Positions 8,041 through 17,065 of a stretch of DNA of 64,000 bases are shown one piece after another; position 1 is the stretch's first letter; each line of letters begins with the position of its first letter. A program made the position numbers and the translations under genes. Source of the stretch: Pseudomonas sp. JAI120 (GTDB taxonomy: Bacteria > Pseudomonadota > Gammaproteobacteria > Pseudomonadales > Pseudomonadaceae); contig NZ_JACHCZ010000002.1 in assembly GCF_014207255.1 (NCBI RefSeq), positions 62,001 through 126,000 of the forward strand. Direction: 5' to 3'. Below the pieces are notes generated by a model, which saw only the letters and a program-made list of their open reading frames with translations, was not told the DNA's origin and ran no database searches.

Positions 8041-9221
8041 GCGGCCGCCAGTTCCGAATCGTCTGCGTTGCGCCGCGCCAGCCAATAGCCCAACACGGCC
8101 AAAGGCGCGGTCGCCAGCATCACGATCGCCGTGATCAGCAACGGCTGCTCGATCATCGACGACACCAACAGGCTGCTGAGAAAGCACAGGCCCAGTTGCA
8201 GGGTATTCTGCAGAGCGGCAGCCTTACCGGAATTTTCTGCAAACGGCATCAGCGCATTCGCCACCACGATCGGGTAGCTGGCGCCGTTGACCAGCGCCAT
8301 CAGGCAGAACGGAATCAGCAAGGTGGTGAGCGTCGGCACGGTCAAGGTGGCGACCAGGTACAACGCCACCATGCTGACGCAATAGGCGAGCAGCAACCAC
8401 GGCAGCAACGTCTTGCCCTGGAAGCGCTGCAAGGCGCTGCGGCAACTGTAGCCACCCACCAGAAACGCCAAGGTTGGGAGCACGTAGCTCAGGCCGATGT
8501 CATTCGGGCTGTAGCCCATGTCGCCCAGGATGAAAGGCGAAGCGGTCAGCCAGGCGAAGAAGCTGGCCGAGCAGGCGGCGAAGATCATCACATTGCCAGT
8601 AAACACCCGGGAGGTGAGCAACTGCCAATAGCCAAGGCGCGAAGATTCGCCTTCCCGCGTCTGAGGTTTCGGCACGGAGCGCAGGAACAACGTCGGCAGC
8701 AGCAACAGCAGCGACACCCCCAGCAATACGCCGAAGATGGCCTGCCAACCGAAGTGGTTCAGCACCATTGCGCCCAACAGCGGCGCCAGCGCTGGCGACA
8801 ACGACATCAACGGCATGATGCTGGCGAACACGCGGTGGGCCTTGTCGGCCGGGTAGCGGTCGATCACCAGCGCCTGCCAGCTCACAGCCGCAGAACACAC
8901 GCCAATCGCCTGCATAAAGCGCAAGGCCAGCAACTGCGGCGCGGTCTCGACCCAAAACATCCCCGCGCAACCCACGACAAACAGGCTCAAGCCTGCGAGC
9001 AAGATCGGCTTGCGCCCCAGGCGGTCGGACAAGGGCCCCCACAGCAACTGCCCCACCGCAAAGCCCGCGAGGAAAATACTCAAGCTGGCGCCCACCGCAC
9101 CCGCACCAATATGCAACTGCTCGCCCATGGCGCCGAACGCCGGCAAATACATGTCCATGGCGAGATAACCGAGCATGCTCAGCCCCGCCAGATACCAGGT
9201 GAAACCAAAAGAATTTTTCAT
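8037..9221 (-). CDS. punC: MFS transporter of the PunC (YdhC) group, purine nucleoside transport
   Basis: This 394-residue, 12-TM major-facilitator protein of the Bcr/CflA-like DHA1 subfamily has TM1 ([18 protein letters not shown]) and the A-motif [11 protein letters not shown] between TM2 and TM3. In E. coli the orthologue PunC (YdhC) transports purine nucleosides and is activated by the divergent LysR regulator PunR (YdhB). The same divergent pair is present here with a 122-bp spacer. Next to an NCS2 permease and a Tsx-type porin, it forms a coherent purine/nucleoside transport cluster. A drug-efflux function cannot be excluded, because the superfamily is broad. Confidence 0.8.
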   Translation of the reverse strand: MKNSFGFTWYLAGLSMLGYLAMDMYLPAFGAMGEQLHIGAGAVGASLSIFLAGFAVGQLLWGPLSDRLGRKPILLAGLSLFVVGCAGMFWVETAPQLLALRFMQAIGVCSAAVSWQALVIDRYPADKAHRVFASIMPLMSLSPALAPLLGAMVLNHFGWQAIFGVLLGVSLLLLLPTLFLRSVPKPQTREGESSRLGYWQLLTSRVFTGNVMIFAACSASFFAWLTASPFILGDMGYSPNDIGLSYVLPTLAFLVGGYSCRSALQRFQGKTLLPWLLLAYCVSMVALYLVATLTVPTLTTLLIPFCLMALVNGASYPIVVANALMPFAENSGKAAALQNTLQLGLCFLSSLLVSSMIEQPLLITAIVMLATAPLAVLGYWLARRNADDSELAAA

Positions 9222-9298
9222 TGAAGCCTTGTTAGTCTTGCCATCAAACTATTTGCTGACTGCCGCCCATTATGAAGCTGAGAGATTTTGTGTGAAGC

Positions 9299-9321
9299 GA
9301 TAATAATTGGCGGTTCTTATC
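9299..9321. promoter_or_regulatory. Candidate LysR-type dyad between punC and punR
   Basis: GATAA and TTATC half-sites separated by 13 nt lie in the 122-bp spacer between the divergent punC and punR starts. The arrangement fits a LysR-type T-N11-A operator; binding by PunR is inferred. Confidence 0.35.
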
Positions 9322-9343
9322 AATAATTTTGAAGGCAACCCTA

Positions 9344-10264
9344 ATGTGGTCCGAATACTCCCTGGATGTCGTCGATGCGGTAGCGCGCCATGGCAGCTTC
9401 AGCGCCGCCGCCCAGGAATTGCACCGCGTGCCGTCAGCCATCAGTTATACCGTACGTCAACTTGAAGAGTGGCTCGCGGTGCCGCTGTTTGTGCGCCGGC
9501 ATCGTGATGTGGAGCTGACACCCGCCGGCCGCCTGTTTATCGACGAAGCCCGCGGCGTGATGAAAAAAATGCTCGGCACACGGCGCCTGTGCCAGCAGGT
9601 GGCCAATGGCTGGAGTGGCCAGTTGAAGGTGGCGGTGGATTCCATCGTCAAACCCCAGCGCTGCCGGCAGTTGGTGCTGGATTTCTATCGGCAGTTTCCC
9701 GAGGTGGAGTTGCTGCTGGAATACGAGGTGTACAACGGCGTGTGGGATGCCTTGGCGGATGAGCGCACCGATATTGTCATCGGCGCCACCAGCGCCGTGC
9801 CGGTGGCCAGTCACTTCACCTTTCGCGATATGGGCTTATTGAATTGGCTGTGCGTGGTCAGCGCCCGGCACCCGTTGGCGGCCGTGGAAGGGTTGCTCAA
9901 TGACGACCAACTGCGCCCCTTCGCCTCACTGTGCATGACTGACACCTCGCGCAACCTGCCCAAGCGCGACACTTGGACCCTGGATAACCAGCGGCGGCTG
10001 GTGGTGCCGAACTGGGCCTCCGCCATCGATTGCCTGCGCGATGGCCTGTGCGTCGGCATGGCACCGGCGCATCAGGTATTGCCGTGGATCGAACGCGGTG
10101 AATTGGTGGCGCTGCAACTGACGCGCCCCTTCCCGGCCAGCCCATCGTGCGTGGCCTGGGCACAGAGCAAACTGTCCCCGGCCATGGAATGGTTGCTGGA
10201 GTACCTGGGGGATACCGACACCCTGAACCAGGAGTGGCTCAACGGCAGGGACCTAGCTCAATAG
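9344..10264 (+). CDS. punR: LysR-family transcriptional activator PunR (YdhB)-like
   Basis: This 306-residue LysR regulator starts [19 protein letters not shown]. It has a winged helix-turn-helix (residues 1-60, with [23 protein letters not shown]) and a periplasmic-binding-protein-like effector domain. The N-terminus closely resembles E. coli YdhB/PunR as remembered, and the neighbour is the punC orthologue, so purine-responsive activation of punC is likely. A TTG at 9329 would add five residues; ATG 9344 matches the conserved start. The 3' end overlaps the convergent aminotransferase gene by 12 nt. Confidence 0.85.
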   Translation: MWSEYSLDVVDAVARHGSFSAAAQELHRVPSAISYTVRQLEEWLAVPLFVRRHRDVELTPAGRLFIDEARGVMKKMLGTRRLCQQVANGWSGQLKVAVDSIVKPQRCRQLVLDFYRQFPEVELLLEYEVYNGVWDALADERTDIVIGATSAVPVASHFTFRDMGLLNWLCVVSARHPLAAVEGLLNDDQLRPFASLCMTDTSRNLPKRDTWTLDNQRRLVVPNWASAIDCLRDGLCVGMAPAHQVLPWIERGELVALQLTRPFPASPSCVAWAQSKLSPAMEWLLEYLGDTDTLNQEWLNGRDLAQ

Positions 10265-11422
10265 CCGAGCGATGGCCCGCACGATCATCTCGACCTCCTT
10301 GGCCTCCAGGGTCAACGGCGGCAGCAGGCGAATGACCTTACCCCGCGTCACGTTGATCAGCAGCCCATGCTCCTGGGCGGCACGCTGGGCCAGGTCGCGA
10401 CAGGGGCTGGCCAACTCAATACCGACCATCAGGCCCCGTCCGCGAATCGCCAGCACCTGTGGGTGGTCTTCCAATTCCATGCGTAAACGCGCCAGCAAGC
10501 GTTCGCCCTGTTGCGCAGCGTTCTGCAACAAACCTTGCTCTTCGATAATGTCCAACACCGTGCAGCCCACCCGGCACGCCAGCGGATTGCCGCCAAAGGT
10601 GCTGCCGTGACTGCCGGGCGTGAACAGCTCGGCTACCGCAGCCCTGGCCAGGCAGGCACCGATGGGTACACCATTGCCGAGGCCTTTGGCCAGGGTCATC
10701 ACATCCGGGACAATGCCTTCATGCTGGAAGGCAAACCAGGCGCCGGTGCGGCCGATGCCGGTCTGGATTTCATCGAGCATCATCAGCCAGCCGTGGCGTG
10801 TACAGTGATCGCGCAGGGCTTGCAGATAACCGGCCGGTGCCGGCTGTACGCCACTTTCGCCTTGGATCGGCTCGAGCAGGACCGCCGCGATACGCGCGCC
10901 AAACGTCTTGGTGATGGCCTCCAGTGCCACAAGATCACCGAAACCGACCTTGAGAAAATCCCCCGGCAAACGCTGAAAGCCCAGGCGCACCGACGGCCCA
11001 TCACTGGCAGCCATGGTGCCCAGCGTACGGCCATGGAAAGCATTCTCCATCACTACCACCAACGGCTCTTCGATGCCTTTTTTCCAGCCATGCAACCGCG
11101 CCAGTTTCAGCGCCGTCTCGTTGGCTTCGGCGCCGGAATTGTTGAAGAAGGCACGGTCAAGGCCGGACAGCTGGGTCAGGCGCTGGGCGAGGCGTTGCTG
11201 CCAATCGATGCTGTAGAGGTTGGAGGTGTGCAACAACAGGCCGGCCTGCTCACTGATGGCCGCCACCAGTTTCGGATGCGAATGCCCGACGTTGGTCACC
11301 GCAACGCCCGCCACCGCGTCCAGGTATTCACGCCCCTGCTGGTCCCACAGGCGCGTGCCGAGGCCACGGGTAAAACTCAGGGCTAAGGGTTGATACGTGG
11401 TCATCAGGCAGGCGGCGGTCAT
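10253..11422 (-). CDS. Acetylornithine aminotransferase-family PLP enzyme (ArgD-like)
   Basis: This 389-residue class-III aminotransferase acts in the cytoplasm. The PLP lysine is in [14 protein letters not shown], the cofactor-binding Asp in [14 protein letters not shown], and a phosphate-binding region in [16 protein letters not shown]. ArgD/AruC-type enzymes transfer amino groups between N-acetylornithine or succinylornithine and 2-oxoglutarate. This may be a second paralogue, because no arg genes flank it. The frame opens at 11503, but ATG 11422 ([15 protein letters not shown]) has GGAG 9 nt upstream and leaves room for a divergent promoter. The divergently read LysR gene at 11527 is the likely regulator. 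Substrate cannot be fixed from sequence alone. Confidence 0.85.
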   Translation of the reverse strand: MTAACLMTTYQPLALSFTRGLGTRLWDQQGREYLDAVAGVAVTNVGHSHPKLVAAISEQAGLLLHTSNLYSIDWQQRLAQRLTQLSGLDRAFFNNSGAEANETALKLARLHGWKKGIEEPLVVVMENAFHGRTLGTMAASDGPSVRLGFQRLPGDFLKVGFGDLVALEAITKTFGARIAAVLLEPIQGESGVQPAPAGYLQALRDHCTRHGWLMMLDEIQTGIGRTGAWFAFQHEGIVPDVMTLAKGLGNGVPIGACLARAAVAELFTPGSHGSTFGGNPLACRVGCTVLDIIEEQGLLQNAAQQGERLLARLRMELEDHPQVLAIRGRGLMVGIELASPCRDLAQRAAQEHGLLINVTRGKVIRLLPPLTLEAKEVEMIVRAIARLLS

Positions 11423-11526
11423 GGTGGCAGGCTCCAGTGCATCGTTGTGATGGGTTGAAGTATCGTTAGCCACCAGAGCTGGATAAACTGCACTTTCCTG
11501 CAATGACTTTAAACCAGGACTTTACA

Positions 11527-12432
11527 ATGGATCTATTCCAGGCGATGTCGGTATACGTAAAAGTGGTGGAGAGCGGCAGCATGACCGCCGCCGCCCAGGC
11601 CTGCGGGATGTCGACCACGATGGTCGGCAACCACTTGCGCGCCCTCGAACAACGCCTGGGCGTCAGCCTGCTCAAGCGCACCACCCGCAAACAGAGCCTG
11701 ACGGAATTCGGCGGCCAGTATTACCAGCGTTGCCTGGAAGTACTGGGACTGGTGTCCGACTCCGAGCAACTGGCCGAACAGGCCCACAGTGACATTCCCA
11801 AAGGCACTCTGCGCATCACCGCCCCGCCCGCCTTCGGCACCGAACGCTTGGCGCCGGCCTTGAGCGAGTTTTCCCAACGCTACCCGCTGATCAAGCTGTA
11901 CGTGGTGCTCAGCAACCAGCGCGTGGACATGGTCGACAGCGGCTTTGACGTGGCCATCCGCCTTGGCGAACTGGAAGCCTCAAGCCTGATCGCCCGACCG
12001 ATGCAGGACTACACCATCACCCTGTGCGCCTCACCGGACTACCTGGCCCGACGTGGTACACCACAGACGCCCGAGGACCTGCAACAGCACGACTGCCTGG
12101 CGTTCGCCTACCCTTCCACCGATGACTGGCGCAACGCCGACAAGCTGTGGCGCATGACCGGCGCAGAAGGCGAAGTGGAAATCCCGGTGTCCGGCTCGCT
12201 GACCGTCAATAGCTCCCAGGCCTTGCGCCAGGCAGCCGTGCAAGGCATGGGGATCGTCATGCTGCCGGATGCCCTGGTGCAGCCCGACCTGCAAACCGGC
12301 AAGCTGGTGGCCTTGCTGACCACCTATCAACTGCCCAGCCGGCCCATGCATTTGCTGTACGGCCAGGATCGTTATCGCTTGCCGAAGCTGCGCGCCTTTG
12401 TGGATTTCGCCATGGAAAAGTGGGCGCGCTAG
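11527..12432 (+). CDS. LysR-family transcriptional regulator
   Basis: This 301-residue LysR regulator starts MDLFQAMSVYVKVVESGSM. It has an N-terminal helix-turn-helix (AAQACGMSTTMVGNHLRALE) and a C-terminal effector-binding domain of the type seen in the large DsdC-less, CrgA-like subgroup (IKLYVVLSNQRVDMVDSGFDVAIRLG). Upstream in-frame ATG 11503 is possible, but ATG 11527 has AGGA 7-8 nt upstream and is the usual subgroup start. It is divergent from the ArgD-like gene across 104 bp, so that gene is the likeliest target. It converges with the HAD gene, their stop codons overlapping. Confidence 0.87.
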   Translation: MDLFQAMSVYVKVVESGSMTAAAQACGMSTTMVGNHLRALEQRLGVSLLKRTTRKQSLTEFGGQYYQRCLEVLGLVSDSEQLAEQAHSDIPKGTLRITAPPAFGTERLAPALSEFSQRYPLIKLYVVLSNQRVDMVDSGFDVAIRLGELEASSLIARPMQDYTITLCASPDYLARRGTPQTPEDLQQHDCLAFAYPSTDDWRNADKLWRMTGAEGEVEIPVSGSLTVNSSQALRQAAVQGMGIVMLPDALVQPDLQTGKLVALLTTYQLPSRPMHLLYGQDRYRLPKLRAFVDFAMEKWAR

Positions 12433-13052
12433 AAGCCCACGCCCAACTCGCGCAATCGCGCCGCCGTCTGCTCGGCAGACACATGGTGAATGCCTTGCCA
12501 GCCGAGGGCGACGGCCGCTTCGATATTGCCGGCGACATCATCGATAAACACCACTTCCCCCGGCTGGATATCCGGCAGGTACACCCGTACCTGGCTGAGA
12601 CTGGCGTGGTAGATCGCCGCGTCGGGCTTGATCAACTTCAACTCGCCGGACACCACGATGTTGCGGAATTTCCGAAGGAAGGGGTAATTGGCAAGCGCAT
12701 AGGGAAAGGTCTCCGCCGACCAGTTTGTGAGCCCGAACAATGGCATGTTGGCCTGATGCAGCGCGTTGAGAATCGCCACGCCTTCGGGCAACGGGCCACG
12801 CAGCATTTCGTGCCAGCGGTCGTAGTAGGCCGCGATCAAGGGTTCATGGTGGGGGTATTGATCGATCAGGCTTTGCGTGGCTTCGGCCAGCGGCCGCCCC
12901 GCATCCTGCTCGGTGTTCCAGGCCTGGGTACAGATGTTATCGAGGAACCACTGCCGCTCTTGATCGTCGGCAATCAGTTTGCGGTACAGGTGCTGCGGGT
13001 TCCAGTCGAACAGTACACCGCCAAAGTCAAACACTACTGCGCGGATCGTCAT
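12429..13052 (-). CDS. HAD-family phosphatase (YihX-like)
   Basis: This 207-residue haloacid-dehalogenase-superfamily hydrolase probably dephosphorylates a small sugar phosphate in the cytoplasm. Motif I is VVFDFGGVLFDWN (nucleophile Asp9), motif II is GLTNWSAE, the motif III lysine is in LIKPDAAIYH, and motif IV is VVFIDDVAGNIEAA. The DFGGV form of motif I and the alpha-helical cap place it in the YihX-like subgroup. ATG 13052 is preceded by GGAGGAACCC, a strong ribosome site; the longer frame to 13151 lacks family similarity. The substrate is unknown. Confidence 0.85.
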   Translation of the reverse strand: MTIRAVVFDFGGVLFDWNPQHLYRKLIADDQERQWFLDNICTQAWNTEQDAGRPLAEATQSLIDQYPHHEPLIAAYYDRWHEMLRGPLPEGVAILNALHQANMPLFGLTNWSAETFPYALANYPFLRKFRNIVVSGELKLIKPDAAIYHASLSQVRVYLPDIQPGEVVFIDDVAGNIEAAVALGWQGIHHVSAEQTAARLRELGVGF

Positions 13053-13167
13053 GGGTTCCTCCCTTTTGTGCAACGCCAGAGTCAGGACAGTTTGGCATGT
13101 ACCCGGCCCCTGGCAGCAAGTAAGCACGAGTAGGATTGTTCTGAGATTCAAACAAGGCGTGCGCGGG

Positions 13168-13236
13168 GAACCCGCAGCGTCCCGTGTTAATAAAGGCCTT
13201 TAGCTTTAATGCGCGGGTTCTATCTCACATAGATAG
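13168..13236. promoter_or_regulatory. Nested inverted repeats in the leader region of the ExoY-like gene
   Basis: This lies in the roughly 300-bp gap upstream of the ExoY-like gene. GAACCCGC (13168-13175) pairs with GCGGGTTC (13213-13220). The intervening 37 nt contain the palindrome AAAGGCCTTT. Immediately downstream, CTATCT-N5-AGATAG spans 13220-13236. The block may be an operator or a leader structure. No GGAACC-N16-CCAC hrp box and no clear sigma-70 promoter was recognised in the gap. Confidence 0.4.
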
Positions 13237-13356
13237 TCACACTTGTTCTTCCTGTTTGAAGGCGCCCTCACTTTAATCTCGGGCGTCCAACTCAAGGAGC
13301 TAGCGTCTGGAGGGAATCATCGAACTTCGCTGTAGATATGACTCGGAGAAACTTCA

Positions 13357-14526
13357 ATGACAAGCATAACCTCTTCAGTGACCGCCCCTTCCGCATACAG
13401 CCTTGCCGCGCTGCAAAACTGTCTTGCCCAAGGCGCAAATACTCCCACAGCAGTGCTGATCGATCAGGTCAAAGACGAAACAGGCATCGTGCCAAGCCAT
13501 CTTGCCCCCTTGCAAGACATCGCAATGACCACCAACTCCATCATAGGCATACGCCCGGTCGAAACCGTCGCAACAGGCCTGATAGAAGCCGGGCACCCCA
13601 CCAAGGACTTCCATATCAAAGGCAAGAGCGCCAACTGGGGCCCTCAGGCAGGTCTGATCTGTACAGACCAGGCCTTCAGCAAACTTGAACAAGTTGCTGA
13701 AAAAACACCAGCCAAAGTAGCCAAGGCCAATGAGCAAATCCAAGCGTGTATCCAAGAAGGCCATGCAGTTGCAACGCCCCTGCAGCTGTCGAGCCAGCGC
13801 CTTGATGTATTGGTCAAGCTCGGCCACATAACCCAACTGGCCGTTCAAGGCGCTGACGGCACATTGCAATTAAGCGCCCACGGGCCCAGTCAGCAAACCT
13901 ATACATTCGAAGCCCATCGCACGTCACCTTCAAGCGACAGCTACTTCATCACCCATCAAGGCAAGCTCCTTGAAGTGCTGGCCAAGCATGCAGAAGGTAA
14001 ACCGTTGACCGCCGATTACGACCTGCACCTGATCGCGCCCCATATCAACGACTTCGGCCCCCAGGACAAACTCCCCATACCGGACGTGGCCCACAGTGTC
14101 TTCAAGGGTCGAGTTGAACGCTATAAGCAAGCTCCTGAGGCGCTACGCGCAGACTTCGAAAGCCCCGCCCATTTCTACCGGAAAGAAGATCCCCACCTTG
14201 GCAACGCAACACCACGGATAGAGCAGATGATAGGACTGATCAATCAAAAATTGGTCGGCGAGGGAGAGAGAGTGGTTCATCACAACGCGGACTCGGGCAG
14301 CCCGGCCACGGAAGTGGCTGCCAATTACCCGACGACGTTTTTCCTACCGGCAAAACTGGGTCGATTCGATGAAATCAGCATCATCCACGACAGCAGGGAA
14401 ATGGCAGAACTGATCAAGACCGCCAAGGACAGCGGTTATCACGTACCGCTGAATCCCCTGTGGGAGAAAGAAGTAACCAACGTGAGGCGGTCCGCCTTCA
14501 CCCAGGCAAAAAATAGCCTTGCCTGA
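13357..14526 (+). CDS. exoY: ExoY-like nucleotidyl cyclase, candidate type III secreted effector
   Basis: This 389-residue protein resembles P. aeruginosa ExoY (378 residues), a type III effector that makes cyclic nucleotides (cGMP, cUMP, cAMP) in host cells after activation by F-actin. It shares blocks with ExoY, anthrax edema factor and CyaA. GIRPVE (65-70) precedes the lysine pair region PTKDFHIKGKSANWGPQAG (Lys83, Lys90). The metal-binding pair LTADYDLHLIAP (Asp220, Asp222) follows, and then the switch segment with His309. In the remembered alignment, the family Asn six residues after that His is Ser315. The first 35 residues contain no charged side chain and are rich in Ser, Thr and Ala, as in type III secretion signals. 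A GGAG lies 8 nt before the ATG. No secretion or chaperone gene is nearby, and base composition looks less GC-rich than the flanks, suggesting acquisition. Confidence 0.88.
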   Translation: MTSITSSVTAPSAYSLAALQNCLAQGANTPTAVLIDQVKDETGIVPSHLAPLQDIAMTTNSIIGIRPVETVATGLIEAGHPTKDFHIKGKSANWGPQAGLICTDQAFSKLEQVAEKTPAKVAKANEQIQACIQEGHAVATPLQLSSQRLDVLVKLGHITQLAVQGADGTLQLSAHGPSQQTYTFEAHRTSPSSDSYFITHQGKLLEVLAKHAEGKPLTADYDLHLIAPHINDFGPQDKLPIPDVAHSVFKGRVERYKQAPEALRADFESPAHFYRKEDPHLGNATPRIEQMIGLINQKLVGEGERVVHHNADSGSPATEVAANYPTTFFLPAKLGRFDEISIIHDSREMAELIKTAKDSGYHVPLNPLWEKEVTNVRRSAFTQAKNSLA

Positions 14527-14542
14527 ATCATGACGGGAAGAC

Positions 14543-14573
14543 AGCGGCCTGATAACCCGATGATCAGGCCGCT
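14543..14573. terminator. Hairpin between the convergent exoY-like and fabV genes
   Basis: AGCGGCCTGAT and its exact complement form an 11-bp stem with a 9-nt loop in the 61-bp convergent gap. There is no strong T-run on either side, so termination efficiency is uncertain. Confidence 0.6.
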
Positions 14574-14587
14574 ATCAGTCACATCAT

Positions 14588-15784
14588 TTACGCTTGGATC
14601 AAGCCGTTGATCTTCACGGTCGGATTGACGTCAGCCTCGTAATCCACACCCTCGACTTCAAAGCCGAACAAGCGCAGGAACTCAGCCTTGTAGCCGGCAA
14701 AATCACTGATCTCGTTGACGTTCTCGTCGGTGACCTGGTTCCACAGTGCCGCCACGGCGTCCTGAACCTTCGGTTCCAGTTCAGCCAGGTCGGCACGCAA
14801 GCGACCATCGGCGTCAAGCTTCGGTTCGCTGCCGTACAGGCTGTCCTTGAACAGGCCGTAGACCTGCTCGATGCAGCCTTCGTGGGTGCCCTGCTCTTTC
14901 ATTACTTTGAACAGCAACGACAAGTACAGCGGCATGATCGGAATTGCGGAACTGGCCTGGGTGACCACCGCCTTGAGTACCGACACGCGGGCGTCGCCCT
15001 TCAGTGCAGCGAGGTTGTCGCGCAGGGTCAGGACTTTCTTGTCCAGGTCTTTCTTGGCTTCGCCGATGGAGCCATTCCAGTAGATGTCCTGGGTCAACTT
15101 CTCACCGAGGTAGGTGAACGCGGTAGTCTTGGCGCCTTCGGCCAGTACGTCGGTGTCACGCAGGGCGTCGATCCACAGCTGCCAGTCTTCGCCGCCCATG
15201 ACTTTCACGGTGCCGTCGATTTCTTCCTGGGTCGCAGGCTCGAGGGTGGTGTCGACCACGACGCCTTTGTCGGTATTGATACCGCGCAGGGTCACAGCCT
15301 TGCCGATTGGCTTGAGGGTGGAGTTGTAGACTTCACCGGTCTTGGGATCGGTGCGGCGTGGCGCGGCCAGGCTGTAGACGACCAGGTCGATCTTGCCCAG
15401 GTCTTTCTTGATGGTTTCGATGGTCAGGCGCTTGATCTCGTCGGAAAACGCGTCGCCATTGATGCTCTTGGCGTACAGGCCTTTTTCGACGGCAAACTTC
15501 TCGAACGCAGCGCTGTTGTACCAGCCGGCGGAACTCAGCTTGCCTTCTTCGCCTTCTTTCTCAAAAAACACGCCCAGGGTGTCGGCGCCGCAGCCAAACG
15601 CAGCACTGATGCGCGCGGCCAGGCCGTAGCCGGTGGAAGCGCCGAGGACCAGCACCTTCTTCGGGCCATCGTTGATGGCGCCGTGCTCAGTTACGTAGTC
15701 GATCTGTTCCTTGACGTTCGCCTCACAGCCAACAGGGTGAGCGGTCACACAGATAAAGCCACGAACCCGCGGTTTGATGATCAT
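14588..15784 (-). CDS. fabV: Enoyl-[acyl-carrier-protein] reductase FabV (NADH)
   Basis: This 398-residue cytoplasmic enzyme reduces trans-2-enoyl-ACP in the last step of fatty-acid elongation. FabV is the triclosan-insensitive enoyl reductase of many pseudomonads and vibrios. Length and motifs fit: an N-terminal [19 protein letters not shown], a dinucleotide fold with [14 protein letters not shown], and the catalytic Tyr-x8-Lys pair (Tyr235 in DIYWNGS, Lys244). ATG 15784 gives the family start; the extension to 15829 does not. It is single and separate from other fab genes, which is usual. The 309-bp gap to the next gene holds the promoters of both divergent genes. Confidence 0.95.
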   Translation of the reverse strand: MIIKPRVRGFICVTAHPVGCEANVKEQIDYVTEHGAINDGPKKVLVLGASTGYGLAARISAAFGCGADTLGVFFEKEGEEGKLSSAGWYNSAAFEKFAVEKGLYAKSINGDAFSDEIKRLTIETIKKDLGKIDLVVYSLAAPRRTDPKTGEVYNSTLKPIGKAVTLRGINTDKGVVVDTTLEPATQEEIDGTVKVMGGEDWQLWIDALRDTDVLAEGAKTTAFTYLGEKLTQDIYWNGSIGEAKKDLDKKVLTLRDNLAALKGDARVSVLKAVVTQASSAIPIMPLYLSLLFKVMKEQGTHEGCIEQVYGLFKDSLYGSEPKLDADGRLRADLAELEPKVQDAVAALWNQVTDENVNEISDFAGYKAEFLRLFGFEVEGVDYEADVNPTVKINGLIQA

Positions 15785-16093
15785 AAAATTTCTGCCTCTT
15801 CCAAGGTGCCGAAGGCCAATGGTGGCCATTCAACTTCAATCGTACCGGTCTATGACGTCCGAAAAACCGAAGCGTCACGATAGTCGCAAATCTTCTGTTT
15901 ACAAAATCCAATCCACACGAGCCCACCAGGGTTAAAGACTGTGTCGAGCCTTCACAATTTCGCACTATTTAAAACGCCAATCCGCTGCTGAACGCCTTAT
16001 CATGACGAAGATGTTTCATTATGTTTCAAAACCCCACCACTCGCAGCCACGGATCCGGACCTGTCGAATGGCGTCCTTCTGGAGCTGAGTTGC

Positions 16094-16918
16094 ATGAACA
16101 AGTCTGCTTTGCGTAAGAAAGCGGTATCGGTCGCCTGGGTACTCGGCGTGTTGCTGATTATCGATGTGTTCCCCGAAACCACGCTGGTGTTCCTCTGCCT
16201 GGTACTGGTGTGCGGCGTTTACGACTTCCTGCGTAACGGCCTGTATGACAAGCCCACCTTCAAAAAATACTTTATCGGCAGTGGCCGCAATACTTGGCTG
16301 CTGGCACCGTTCAACACCCTGTTCGACCTGCTGAGCTCGCGCAACCGTCACCTTTATACGATGCGCGACCTGCCGCCCGCCTGGCGTGCAGACCTGCAAC
16401 AGGTGCTCGATGACGCCATGGTCCACAAGGATGAAATCATCGGTTACCTGGACGAGCGCATGGCCGAGAAGAAACGCGGCATGTTGTTTTTCCAGTGGTA
16501 CGGGCGGCCGATCGAAACCACCCTGGATATTCCTGAACTGCGCAAAAAACTGCCGTTCGTGAAAACCATCGGCGTGTCGGTGTTCAACGAAAACCGCTCG
16601 ACGTCTTTTCACTTCGGCCCGCTGCGCATGATGTTCCGCGTGCTCTACAACATGGCACCGGCACCCCATCACGACGGCGTGTACATCCAGGTCGGAAAGC
16701 ACAAGCACTACTGGCATGACGACCCGCTGTTTATTTTTGATGACACGCTGATGCATGCGTCCTTCAACAAGAACGACGCCAAGCGTTACTGCCTGTTTAT
16801 CGACATCGTACGGCCTACGCCACTGCCGTCGGTGCTTAACGCCGTGATCGCGGGGTTTGCCGGGATGGTCTTTACCCTGCGGCGAGTTTTCTACAAAAAC
16901 TGGAAGCTGATTGAGTAA
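16094..16918 (+). CDS. Membrane-anchored aspartyl/asparaginyl beta-hydroxylase-family protein (LpxO-like)
   Basis: This 274-residue Fe(II)/2-oxoglutarate dioxygenase fold has one or two N-terminal membrane segments (about residues 10-45). The iron and cosubstrate residues are His173 in SFHFGPLR, His221 in FDDTLMHASF and Arg231 in RYCLFIDIVRP. LpxO enzymes of this family hydroxylate the secondary acyl chain of lipid A at the inner membrane. However, LpxO has H-x-D (HRDP) at the first iron site, whereas this protein has H-x-G-P as in aspartyl beta-hydroxylase. The lipid A role is therefore only a possibility. Direct repeats of ATGTTTCA at 16011-16018 and 16021-16028 lie 66 bp before the ATG. 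It is monocistronic, divergent from fabV. Confidence 0.75.
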   Translation: MNKSALRKKAVSVAWVLGVLLIIDVFPETTLVFLCLVLVCGVYDFLRNGLYDKPTFKKYFIGSGRNTWLLAPFNTLFDLLSSRNRHLYTMRDLPPAWRADLQQVLDDAMVHKDEIIGYLDERMAEKKRGMLFFQWYGRPIETTLDIPELRKKLPFVKTIGVSVFNENRSTSFHFGPLRMMFRVLYNMAPAPHHDGVYIQVGKHKHYWHDDPLFIFDDTLMHASFNKNDAKRYCLFIDIVRPTPLPSVLNAVIAGFAGMVFTLRRVFYKNWKLIE

Positions 16919-17065
16919 GTTCTGCGGCATGATGGTATTGGACGGTATTTGCGCTCGGCCCTGCGCCTGAGGTAAATATCCGGCTCGTGCGCTCTAACCT
17001 GCGCCCACCATTCTCACGTCATCGCACCTCGACAGGTGCGGTGGCTGCGTTTTCAAGGAATCAGA

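Noticed and set aside
13053..13356. Hrp box upstream of the ExoY-like gene
   Set aside because: GGAACC is present at about 13167, but no CCAC follows at the required spacing.
14594..15883. 429-residue plus-strand frame opposite fabV
   Set aside because: FabV on the minus strand has full family similarity; the plus frame has none.
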